DNA from: Cyanobium usitatum str. Tous
Lineage (GTDB): Bacteria; Cyanobacteriota; Cyanobacteriia; PCC-6307; Cyanobiaceae
Reading direction: 5' to 3'
NCBI RefSeq assembly: GCF_003011885.1
Contig: NZ_PXXO01000007.1
Coordinates: 1-64,000 of the forward strand
Length of the DNA stretch: 64,000 nucleotides
Each line of letters opens with the position of its first letter. The stretch's first letter is position 1. The notes beneath the pieces were generated by a model. That model had not been told where the DNA came from and made no database searches. It saw nothing but the letters and a program-made list of their open reading frames with translations. Position numbers and translations under genes: made by a program. Shown here one piece after another: positions 7,772-15,845 of the stretch.

Positions 7772-9301
7772 TCACGCGGGTGTGATCTGAGTGCTCAGGC
7801 ACTCGAACTGTGAATCCTTCCGTGGTTGATTGCTGAGTAGAAGCTGGAGCCAGTACGCATAAAGGACAAAAAGAAGCTCCAGTAACTTCTGGAGGTTCAT
7901 CACCATGACATTCATCGCAATGGTTGAGCTCTGGGTCGCAGCGAGCTTCTCTCGAATCAGACCCAGTCCAAAACGCCGCTTTCCTTGGCCGATCTTGCCT
8001 TCAACGGCATTCCTCTGCCGCTGATCATCAATGAACTGCCGCTTCTCGGTAGCCATCAGCTCTGGATCATTCTTTGGTCGTCCCAGACGCGGGCCGCTCA
8101 AACGGATTCCATGGCGCTGACAGAATGCACGGTTATCTTGTCCGGTAGATCTGGTCAGCACAAATCACTTCCGGATAGTGACCATGGCGGCGCCGATAGG
8201 ACATCGCCTGAACTTGAGGTCTTCTCCTTCGTTGTAGGGGTCGTAACTGAGCCGATCGAGGAAGGTGAATCCCTCACTGGTAACAGAAATTGAGATCTTT
8301 GCTCCGAACTCAACATTGCAACGAGCCTTGCCCCGCACAATTGGTCTGATGTGTGCCTGGCAGAGGCTGACGATGCGATCAGGGATACTTCTGCTGTCTG
8401 CGTGATAGAGAATGGTCTGCTGGCGGACCAGCTCACTGAACACCAGCAACTTTTTGTAGATATGGCGTCCGGCGGACAGAAGGCAGCCACCACAAGCGAT
8501 CATGGCGTCAATACTCCCAAGATTTCGCTTCAAGTGGCCGATCTGCTGCTTAATGGCCTTACGGATTTTGCTGATACGGGGCCTCTTCTTCTTGGCCACA
8601 TCAAGAAACTGCTGCCTCGCTTTTTGGCGGTGTGTACGCGGCTTATGGCCAAAGCGTTCCCTGATCTGAGGATGCATCGCATCAATCAGGATCTCAGTCA
8701 CCTCTCTGGCTTCATTGAGCAGTGACAGATCAGTTGGATGACGGATATCAACCGGAGTACAGGTGGCATCGATCAAGAGTGAGCCTTGGTTCGGCTGCTT
8801 CTGGGCGGATGGTATTGGTTGCTCGCCAGTACTGGCCGATTCACCACCACTGCCGCTGGCATCACCAGGGTCCTGGGTATTGGATAAGCGAATCATCTTC
8901 AGGCCGTGGTGCACAATCCGTTCGTTGCAGTCATTCACAACGACTTCCGGCAAGCGCTTGCGGAAGTACACCATCATCGACGGATCAAATTGCGCCGTGA
9001 ACTGGAAGGCCTTCAAGCCAATGAAGAATTGGAGGTAAGGATTTTCCTTGATCTGTTCGACCAGTTCTTCATCCGTGAGCCCGAGACGGGCCTTGATGAT
9101 CAGTGCACCCAGTGCCATGCAAAAGGGTTTTGCCGGTGCTCCACAGGCCTTGCAGAATTGCGCCGCATAGTCGTCCTCCAGTTCATCCCAGGGAATGAGC
9201 TCAGCCAGCTTGATCCAGCGATTGTTAGCAGAGAGTTTGCCGCCAAAAGGCAGGAAGAAGTCTTCAAACGAGAGCTGATGACGATGCTCACGCCGGCACA
9301 T
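7772..9301 (-). mobile_element. IS5-family insertion sequence transposase, frameshifted
   Basis: The main frame (8165-9301) begins MCRREHRHQLSFEDFFLPFGGK and contains AQFDPSMMVYFRKRLPE and LLIDATCTPVDIRHPTDLSLLNEARE, the DUF772 region and first catalytic Asp of IS5-type DDE transposases. Near 8200 the sequence shifts to a second frame (YRRRHGHYPEVICADQIYRTR) and near 8160 to a third (DNRAFCQRHGIRLSGPRLGRP, then EGKIGQGKRRFGLGLIREKL with the catalytic Glu). Two frame changes are thus needed for a full transposase, so the copy is dead unless it uses unusual frameshifting. I could not define terminal inverted repeats by eye. Confidence 0.85.
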
Positions 9302-9574
9302 GTGGAAAACTCCGAGCCGCTTTTGGGCTCAAATCGGCCCGTTCACATACATTTTACCGCCAATAACTGCTGACATCCATTGCGGTGCAGTCGATCTGGC
9401 CTTATTCAGGAAGCCCTGTGTAGTGGTCGCGTGTGCGTCTATGTGCATCAGGTTCCTAGATGCTCTGACTCAGCAGGTTGATCAGTAGCCAATGAGGTGA
9501 AATGTCTCTATCTGTTGAAGTGTCTCCGCCCACCCGAGACCTCACACCCCATGAATACACAGGCCAATGCCCGT
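9302..9574. other. Non-coding stretch between IS remnants
   Basis: No convincing gene on either strand. It lies between the 5' end of the IS5-type transposase and the IS 3'-end-like repeat at 9575. It probably holds the outer end of the element and old flank sequence, but I found no clear inverted repeat. Confidence 0.5.
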
Positions 9575-9735
9575 GAGCAGCTCGATTCAGCCTCAAACCA
9601 GCCTAAAGTGAGTGAATATGAGCCCAAAAGCCATCAGATAGCGGACTCGAATGCAAATGGCTGCCAAAAGCATCTTTGCTGCTCACGTCAGCCGCTCAAA
9701 CTCCGATTACGCAGAACCTCCGTAGAATTAACCGA
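9575..9735 (+). repeat. IS 3'-end-like repeat, copy 1
   Basis: This stretch resembles 12478-12625 along its length (shared CTCGATTCAGCCT, AGTG..TGAA.ATGA.CCCAAAAG, CATCAGA.AGCGG and CCGCTCAAAC). The second copy directly follows an IS5-type transposase C-terminus, so both are probably the non-coding right end of one IS family. Here the transposase part is missing. The repeat abuts the 3' end of the gene at 9759-11636. Confidence 0.6.
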
Positions 9736-9758
9736 GCATTAACAAGCAGATCCTTGGG

Positions 9759-11636
9759 TTATTTGTCCTCACAAAAGAAGAAATAGAAGCTTGGAATAAC
9801 ATCTTCGTTATTGTCGCTAATGACGCCATTCACCGACATTATGCCACCGCGGTCAGTGTAGCTTGTTAGATCATTAATCGAATCATAGTTGCTTGGCCAC
9901 ATTCGCTGGCAATAATCATGGCCAGAAACAAGTGAGCCGATCTTGAGCTTTCGCTTCCATAGCTTGAATATCTCGGCAGTATCACCTTTGTGCGCATATG
10001 CGTCGATATAAATAAAGTCAAGAGACTTATCTGGCAAGTCGGCCAGTGCAGCATTAAATGTTTTTCTCAGTATCCTAGAGCGGCTTTCAAATTTAGAAAG
10101 TCGCTCGACTGCCCTTTCATACTCATTCTCGTCATGATGATCAAGCCATCTATCGATTGAATATAGTGTAGAAAAGTTATCAGAGAGGAGAAGAGATTCA
10201 GAGAAATGCCCTTCCGCCACACCCAGTTCTGCCCCAATGCTGCCAGGCTCGAGTAAATAACCTAAAGCATTCCTGCCATATCTGATGAAAAGAGCCTGAA
10301 TAGATTGGCCGTTATTGATATCTATATTGATAGCATTGTGAATCTGGGATAGGCTTTGAGGCGTGTAGCCCTCATGGGTGGGATGAACTACTGGTATCGG
10401 AAGCTGACGTGCTACTGCACTATACTGGAAGCCGCAATCTTTCAGGCGATTAATAATAAGATCAGCCAAGTCTGCCGGACTTGAAAATATCGACGGCGCA
10501 ACCGAATATTTTTCGCTAAACAATGTAAAAATTCTGGCCCTCCAGCCATCAATAGTGCCGATGTCGCTCACGTATTTTGTTTGTAAACGGGATAAGACTG
10601 TTACCCAAGAGCTTGAGATCGCAGTAATCTTCTTGTCAAGAAAGAAAGCAGTGAGAGCAGTATTTGAAGAAACAGACATAAATTCATCGACAAATGGCAA
10701 CAGCATTTCTGAAGTATTGTGAGCTAGTTGCTCGGGGAGTTTCTCGAGTCTACTATCAGACAGCCATATCTCCGAAAAAAGCTGTGGAGGTATATCACCA
10801 CGCCTGTCAGCATGAAAAACAACGACAAGAATATCGGACTCCATTCTACTCAAAGCCCTTTGAAGAACTTCAGATGGATTCAGGCTTGTTCCTAGTGCAC
10901 CTTCCCAAGTGATCCATTCAGCGGGCTGCAGACTCAATAGAGCAATTGTCTTGTTTTTAAACTGAGAGAAATAAGCTGTAGCAATCTCCCAGGATGGGTT
11001 TATCTTCTGTTGCTCGTGGTACGCACTCAAAAAGCGACTGAAGTTAGTGTCTATATCATAAGCAACGCTGCCAAGCTTGTGCAACTGATTCCTAATTCTC
11101 CGTACAGAAGAAAGTATATCCGTATTAAGATGACCTCCGACATTCAGAAAACGTGTCTGCGGATATAAAGACCTTGGCAGAGGACCAAACTCGGATGAAA
11201 GCAGCGGAATATAATTCAATTTGCACTCACGCATTAGATATCGATTGTCAGATGTTGTTATAACCACATCAGGCCTGAAGACGTTGAAGAGCTCATTAAA
11301 ATAACGGGGCCATTTTTCAGCATCTCTAGGCCTATCTTTTTTGTATAAGTCGCGAGAATATTTGGCCACAGAGTCTTTGTAATCAGGCAGAAAGTGACCG
11401 GAGTGGACGGGAAAGAAGTTCGGGTAAATAACTGAGTCCCGACTCAGGCTGCGTAGCATATCCAATGAAGACAAGCATAAGAGGATGTTGCTAGATATTC
11501 CCAGTGAAATCGGCTTAGATTTAGATATCACAACCAAGGCTCTGATGATTGGCTCAACTAGAGCCTGGAAATGGCCGATAACAAAGGTTGCTTCGCCACG
11601 GAAAGGCATTGGCTCTAGATGAACTAGTACCTTCAT
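9759..11636 (-). CDS. Polysaccharide biosynthesis protein: glycosyltransferase-like domain + class I methyltransferase domain
   Basis: 625 residues from the chosen ATG (MKVLVHLEPMPFRGEATFVI). An ATG 27 bases upstream is in frame but lies only five bases after the -10 element, so the downstream start is preferred. Residues 1-450 resemble GT-B-type capsule glycosyltransferases (FRPDVVITTSDNRYLM, MSVSSNTALTAFFLDKKI), a weak family guess. From about 460 a Methyltransf_24-type domain follows: IGAELGVAEGHFSESLLL (SAM motif I), FIYIDAYAHKGDTAEIF and GSLVSGHDY. The gene is visibly AT-richer than all neighbours and flanked by IS remnants, which points to recent transfer. It would modify a surface glycan. 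Confidence 0.65.
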   Translation of the reverse strand: MKVLVHLEPMPFRGEATFVIGHFQALVEPIIRALVVISKSKPISLGISSNILLCLSSLDMLRSLSRDSVIYPNFFPVHSGHFLPDYKDSVAKYSRDLYKKDRPRDAEKWPRYFNELFNVFRPDVVITTSDNRYLMRECKLNYIPLLSSEFGPLPRSLYPQTRFLNVGGHLNTDILSSVRRIRNQLHKLGSVAYDIDTNFSRFLSAYHEQQKINPSWEIATAYFSQFKNKTIALLSLQPAEWITWEGALGTSLNPSEVLQRALSRMESDILVVVFHADRRGDIPPQLFSEIWLSDSRLEKLPEQLAHNTSEMLLPFVDEFMSVSSNTALTAFFLDKKITAISSSWVTVLSRLQTKYVSDIGTIDGWRARIFTLFSEKYSVAPSIFSSPADLADLIINRLKDCGFQYSAVARQLPIPVVHPTHEGYTPQSLSQIHNAINIDINNGQSIQALFIRYGRNALGYLLEPGSIGAELGVAEGHFSESLLLSDNFSTLYSIDRWLDHHDENEYERAVERLSKFESRSRILRKTFNAALADLPDKSLDFIYIDAYAHKGDTAEIFKLWKRKLKIGSLVSGHDYCQRMWPSNYDSINDLTSYTDRGGIMSVNGVISDNNEDVIPSFYFFFCEDK

Positions 11637-11668
11637 GGGTGAATTGCCTTGGCTGTGATCCATTGTCT

Positions 11669-11698
11669 ATAATATTGCGGATATCCGCATTGTGTCAA
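11669..11698 (-). promoter_or_regulatory. Near-consensus sigma-70 promoter with central palindrome
   Basis: Read on the minus strand: TTGACA (11693-11698), an 18-base spacer, then TATTAT (11669-11674). The spacer contains TGCGGATATCCGCA (11676-11689), a perfect 14-base palindrome lying between the -35 and -10 boxes, an ideal place for a repressor. It points at the AT-rich gene ending at 9759. Transcription would begin near the first ATG, which is why the start at 11636 is favoured. The adjacent IS debris may have supplied the -35 box. Confidence 0.6.
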
Positions 11699-11910
11699 GG
11701 TGTAAAATGAATTGGCTTCTTCTATGCTAGATTGCTTGCAACACCAATCAAATGTCTAACTGTTGTATGGAAGTGCCACTATTGGCGGTCGATTTCTTAT
11801 GGGGTCTGGCGGGTGACAAGGCCGCCTTCAATTGCTGAGGTGTCTCCGGTGGTGCGTACTCATCTGTTGAGCCAGAAAGGATCTCTAGATGTTGTGTCTC
11901 ACCTCGTTGA

Positions 11911-12180
11911 TCAGGGAAGAAGCACGTTGAGTTGCTGCTGAGGTGATCGTCTGCTGAGGGCTGAGTGCTGGCTGAGGTGATTATAGATCGACAGGTGGCG
12001 AGGCAACCAGCGGTTGCACTCCTCAGAGAGGTCTGCAATGCCCTTGAGTAGGCCCAGTTCCTGCACAGGCTCTGGATGAACCACTCCGCCTTGCCGTTGG
12101 TTCGTGGCGTGTAAGGCCTGGTGTGATGTGCGTGAGGCCAAGGGCTCGGCAGGCAATCCAACGACGATCAGGTTGATGGG
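11911..12180 (-). pseudogene. IS481-family transposase C-terminal remnant
   Basis: Minus-strand pieces in several frames assemble to LGLTHI, RPYTPRTNGKAEWFIQSLCR, NWAYSRALQTS and then RWLPRHLSIYNHLSQHSALS. These are the end of the integrase core of IS481-type transposases, where the catalytic Glu sits in TNGKAE. At least two frame changes are needed, and the N-terminal two thirds are missing. The fragment stops where the oppositely oriented IS5 fragment begins at about 12200. Confidence 0.7.
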
Positions 12181-12209
12181 CGGCCCTCAACCAAATTGTC
12201 GTCGGACAA

Positions 12210-12452
12210 ATGCGACCCGGCAAACGCCGAGCCTTACCGGACACACCAGATGGAAAGCTGCAGGATCTGATCGAGACGGCCAAAGCTCACATCCGCTCCA
12301 AGGTTGAGCATCCTTTCCGGGTGATCAAGCAGCAGTTCAGCTTTCAGAAAACCCGCCTGCGCGGCCTCGCCAAAAATCGCTGCAAGATCAATGTGATGGC
12401 GGCACTCTCTAACCTGCTCCAGGCCCGACGACATTTGCTTGCGAGAGTCTGA
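12210..12452 (+). pseudogene. IS5-family transposase C-terminal remnant
   Basis: 80 residues including KAHIRSKVEHPFRVIKQQFS and FQKTRLRGLAKNRCKINVMA, the conserved C-terminus of IS5-family transposases (the Y-(2)-R-(3)-E-like segment with VEHPFRVIK). The N-terminal catalytic part is absent; its place is taken by the IS481 fragment in opposite orientation. The stop at 12450-12452 is followed by the repeat at 12478-12625, probably the element's right end. Confidence 0.8.
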
Positions 12453-12477
12453 CCAGGGGCTTGGTGTGTCTCAACAC

Positions 12478-12625
12478 CTCGATTCAGCCTAAAAAACCAG
12501 CCCAAAGTGGCTGAACATGATCCCAAAAGACATCAGACAGCGGCCTCAGAGGCAATTCACGGCCAAAGGCACTCTTTCCTGCTCGCTGCCTCCGCTCAAA
12601 CCCCGTTTGTCCAGAGATTCCCTAA
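12478..12625 (+). repeat. IS 3'-end-like repeat, copy 2
   Basis: It resembles 9575-9735 in order and orientation and follows the IS5-type transposase stop at 12452. It runs up to the 3' end of rmd. The pair brackets the AT-rich gene 9759-11636 as direct repeats about 2.9 kb apart, which would allow loss of that gene by recombination. Confidence 0.6.
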
Positions 12626-13536
12626 CTCGGCGCACTTGCTTCGAACATCCAGCGCAGCGTGTCCTTAAGTTTGTACAAAGGCAGGGCACCGACAACCGAT
12701 TCCAATCGATCCCGGGTACCAAGCAGGACGCGAACCTCGTTGGTCCGGGCTAAGGTCCTGTTTACCCGTACTTCCATCCTGTGCATTGAAACTTCCTCCA
12801 CCATTGCGAGAACCTCATGCAATGTAAAGGCTCGGCCGCTGCAGATGTTGTAGGTGCCCCCGATCGCCGCCGGTGTGCTGATAAGGCGGCGGTAGGCCTC
12901 GACTACCATCCGGACATCGGAGAAGTCGCGTGCGACCTCGATGTTGCCCAGCTCAATAAAGCGCGCGCGCCTTCGGGTGTGGGCCACTATCTTCGGCAGC
13001 AGAAAGGTCTCTGACTGGCCGACGCCGGTATAATTGAATGGCCGAGCAATTATTATAGGCAAGCGGTTTGCGTACAGGTGACTCAAGTATTCCATCGCGA
13101 GCTTGCTGACCGCGTAATCGTTGGCTGGGTCGGGTGGGGTGTCTTCACTTATGACCCCCTTGGTGCTGTTGCCGTATACGTTGGCGCTGCTCGCTAGCAG
13201 TACGGCTGCGGGTCGCCTCGGCAAGGAAGCCAGCGCTTCTAACAGGTGCCGGGTACCGATCAGGTTCGTGCGGTAGACCGACTCCGCGTCCCCGTGCGCC
13301 ACGAAGGACACACCGGCCAGATGGACGACGAAGTCGGGGGCGACGCTGCGCACGATCTGGTGGACGCGAGTCGCATCGACGAGATCCCCCACATGTGCGT
13401 CCCACGGTGCGGCTTCATGGCAGGTGCGCGTAACTAGTCCATGGACCTCGTGTCCATGGTCCTTCAACAACGGTGCGAGGTAACGACCGGTGAATCCATC
13501 GACCCCGGTGACCAAGGTTCTGCTTGGCATCGGCAC
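12622..13536 (-). CDS. rmd: GDP-6-deoxy-D-mannose reductase-like NAD(P)-dependent epimerase/dehydratase
   Basis: 304 residues, extended SDR. TGVDGFTGRYLAPLL near the N-terminus is the nucleotide-binding glycine motif, and YAVSK (about residue 141) is the catalytic Tyr-Lys pair; SSANVYG precedes it. The family partner of Gmd reduces GDP-4-keto-6-deoxy-D-mannose at C4 to GDP-D-rhamnose. Length and the DGFTGR signature fit Rmd better than the bifunctional GDP-L-fucose synthase. The likely start is GTG 13534-13536, whose G is the last base of the gmd stop (TAGTG), so the two are coupled. A paralogous 4-reductase of another 6-deoxyhexose cannot be excluded. Confidence 0.8.
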   Translation of the reverse strand: MPMPSRTLVTGVDGFTGRYLAPLLKDHGHEVHGLVTRTCHEAAPWDAHVGDLVDATRVHQIVRSVAPDFVVHLAGVSFVAHGDAESVYRTNLIGTRHLLEALASLPRRPAAVLLASSANVYGNSTKGVISEDTPPDPANDYAVSKLAMEYLSHLYANRLPIIIARPFNYTGVGQSETFLLPKIVAHTRRRARFIELGNIEVARDFSDVRMVVEAYRRLISTPAAIGGTYNICSGRAFTLHEVLAMVEEVSMHRMEVRVNRTLARTNEVRVLLGTRDRLESVVGALPLYKLKDTLRWMFEASAPS

Positions 13537-14570
13537 TAGAAGGAGAAGCCGGCTTCGTTGCGTCGCAGGTCGGCCGTCACCATCATCTGGCAGAGCTGCT
13601 CCAGCGTGGTCTCAGGCGCCCAGCCGAGTTTCTCGCGTGCCTTCGCAGGATTACCGATCAGCAGGTCGACTTCGGCAGGACGGTGGAAGCGTGGATTGAC
13701 GCGGACGATGGTCTTACCCGTCGCCGTGTCCACACCGACCTCGTTGACGCCCTCACCGCGGAAATCGAGTTGGATGTCCGCCGCTGTCGCGGCCATGCGA
13801 ACGAAATCACGAACTGTCTCGGTCCGGTTCGTTGCAAGGACGTACGTGTCCGGGCGATCGACCTGGAGCATCTTCCACATCCCCTGGACGTACTCTTGCG
13901 CAAACCCCCAGTCGCGCTTGGCGTCCATGTTGCCGAGTTCGAGTACGTCGAGCTTGCCCAGCCGGATCTTCGCGATCGAATCGGTGATCTTGCGGGTCAC
14001 GAACTCCAAGCCCCGCAGCGGGGACTCATGATTAAAGAGGATGCCGGTGCAGCCGAATATGTCGTAGCTCTCCCGATAGTTGATCGTCATCCAATGTGCG
14101 TACAGCTTGGCGACGCCGTAGGGGCTGCGCGGATAGAACGGTGTGTCCTCGGCCTGTGGAATGGCCTGCACTTTGCCGAACATCTCCGATGTACTGGCCT
14201 GGTAGAAGCGGATCTTCCGGTCGAATAGCCGGATCGCTTCGAGAAGGTTAAGCGCGCCGATGCCAGTGATTTCGCCGGTGGTCACCGGCTGCTCGAACGA
14301 CACGCCCACGAAGCTTTGGGCGGCGAGATTATAGACCTCAGTTGGAGAAGCACGCTCAAACAGCCGCATACATGTGCTCAGATCGGTGAGATCGAACTCC
14401 ACTAGGTGCAGGCGCGGATGCCGGGTGACGCCCAGTTCATCCAAGCGCCAGAAGTTGACCGAACTCGTCCGACGGAAAGTCCCGAAGACTTCGTAGCCCT
14501 TGTCGAGCAACAATTCAGTGAGGTAGGCCCCGTCTTGACCGGTAATGCCCGTTATTACAGCAGTCTTCAT
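13536..14570 (-). CDS. gmd: GDP-mannose 4,6-dehydratase
   Basis: 344 residues. [21 protein letters not shown] is the Gmd-type Rossmann motif; [33 protein letters not shown] (catalytic Tyr and Lys) and [16 protein letters not shown] are diagnostic for Gmd. It converts GDP-D-mannose to GDP-4-keto-6-deoxy-D-mannose with tightly bound NADP. The product is passed to the adjacent rmd gene (one-base overlap) and perhaps the upstream C-methyltransferase. The ATG at 14568-14570 begins nine bases after the preceding gene's stop at 14580, so genes 12622-15818 form one operon read on the minus strand. Confidence 0.93.
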   Translation of the reverse strand: MKTAVITGITGQDGAYLTELLLDKGYEVFGTFRRTSSVNFWRLDELGVTRHPRLHLVEFDLTDLSTCMRLFERASPTEVYNLAAQSFVGVSFEQPVTTGEITGIGALNLLEAIRLFDRKIRFYQASTSEMFGKVQAIPQAEDTPFYPRSPYGVAKLYAHWMTINYRESYDIFGCTGILFNHESPLRGLEFVTRKITDSIAKIRLGKLDVLELGNMDAKRDWGFAQEYVQGMWKMLQVDRPDTYVLATNRTETVRDFVRMAATAADIQLDFRGEGVNEVGVDTATGKTIVRVNPRFHRPAEVDLLIGNPAKAREKLGWAPETTLEQLCQMMVTADLRRNEAGFSF

Positions 14571-14579
14571 GATCGCTCC

Positions 14580-15818
14580 TCAGATAATCTCGATCTCGGG
14601 GAACGGTATGATGAAGCGACCGCCGCTTGCTAGGTACTCCTTTTCGCGCCGCAGGATTCCTTCCTTAAAATGCCACGGCAGCACAAGGAAGTAGTCGGGC
14701 CGCATTGCGCGTGCGTCCTCCTCCGACACGATGGGGATATGGGATCCAGGTGTCACGCGGCCGAATTTCTCGATGTTGACCTCGGCGATCGCCGGGATAT
14801 CTTCTCGCGTGAGACCGCAGAACTGCAGCACTACGTTGCCCTTCGTGCTGGCGCCGTAGCCCAGCACGCGCTTGCCGTCGGCATTCAGCGTGCGGATGAG
14901 CCGCGTCAGGTCGTCGCGATGGCGGAACACGCGTTCCTCGAAGTCGCGGAACGGCTTGGGCGTGTTCAGCCCCATCCTGTCTTCTTGCACAAGCAGCCAG
15001 TCGACGACCGCCTGGTTGGTGCGCACCGTCTTGTTCGCCGCCTTGGCTGCCGTCACCGCGAAGCTGCCGCCGTTGACAGCATTCATGACCACGTCCACCA
15101 GCCGGAGGCCCGCAGCCTCGAGGATGCGCTTCACGGCACCGAGCGAGTAGTACTCGAGGTGCTCGTGGCAGATCGTGTCGTACGAGTTCATGCGCAGCAT
15201 CGACGGCATGTAGCTCTGTTCGAAGTGCCACACGCCGTCGTCGGCGAGGATCGACTCGATCTGCCGCGCGAACTCGATGGGTGCGTCGAGGTCGTAGAAC
15301 ATCGCGATGGAGGTAACTATGCGGGCCTGGTCTGTCTCAATTGAGCGATAGGCCGCCTCCGAGAAGAAGTCTGGAACGAGCCGAACATCGGGTGGGTAAT
15401 ACTCCTTGAACTTCCTGCCGGTTGGGTCGATGCCGATTCGGCGTAGGCCTGCTGTCTGGTAGGCCCTTAGCGTCGTGCAGTCGTTGCTGCCGATGTCCAA
15501 GATCACGTCGTCAGCCTTCGGCTGGACCAGGCGTTCAAGGTAGGCTACCTTCTCTGTCAGGTGGCTCACCATCGACTGGTTCAAGCCTGAACGATAACCG
15601 TAGTTGTCTCCATACATTTCGGATGGTTCGTACGAGTGCCGCAGTTGCAGCAGGCCACTGTCCGGGCACCAGACCAGTTCCAGCGGCCCGTTGGTGACAT
15701 TCTCGTTGGCTCTGCGCGGGAAAACGCCGGTCAATGCCTGATGACCAAGGTTCAGAACCGATACGAGATGCTCGCTGCCGCTGATGCGGCATTGGTCGAT
15801 GGCTTTGTATGAGTTCAT
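14580..15818 (-). CDS. Three-domain sugar C-methyltransferase (Methyltransf_13/23/14 type)
   Basis: 412 residues with the layout of NDP-hexose C-methyltransferases: an N-terminal zinc-type region (DQCRISGSE ... VWCPDSGLLQL), a SAM-binding domain (DVILDIGSNDCTTLRAYQ, about residues 104-120), the IVTSIAMFYDLDAP and HFEQSYMPSML motifs, and a C-terminal Rossmann-like domain (VLGYGASTKGNVVLQFC). The zinc region shows one Cys in each half where relatives usually have CxxC pairs, so the metal site looks degenerate. Placed directly upstream of gmd and rmd, it most likely methylates a GDP-keto-6-deoxyhexose to a branched sugar. Substrate is inference. Confidence 0.8.
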   Translation of the reverse strand: MNSYKAIDQCRISGSEHLVSVLNLGHQALTGVFPRRANENVTNGPLELVWCPDSGLLQLRHSYEPSEMYGDNYGYRSGLNQSMVSHLTEKVAYLERLVQPKADDVILDIGSNDCTTLRAYQTAGLRRIGIDPTGRKFKEYYPPDVRLVPDFFSEAAYRSIETDQARIVTSIAMFYDLDAPIEFARQIESILADDGVWHFEQSYMPSMLRMNSYDTICHEHLEYYSLGAVKRILEAAGLRLVDVVMNAVNGGSFAVTAAKAANKTVRTNQAVVDWLLVQEDRMGLNTPKPFRDFEERVFRHRDDLTRLIRTLNADGKRVLGYGASTKGNVVLQFCGLTREDIPAIAEVNIEKFGRVTPGSHIPIVSEEDARAMRPDYFLVLPWHFKEGILRREKEYLASGGRFIIPFPEIEII

Positions 15819-15845
15819 GTGGAAATCCGCTGTCGTGAAAGAAAA

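Noticed and set aside
15422-15697. Long plus-strand open frames opposite the C-methyltransferase and the large glycosyltransferase
   Set aside because: They lack family motifs and arise from codon bias in GC-rich genes on the other strand.
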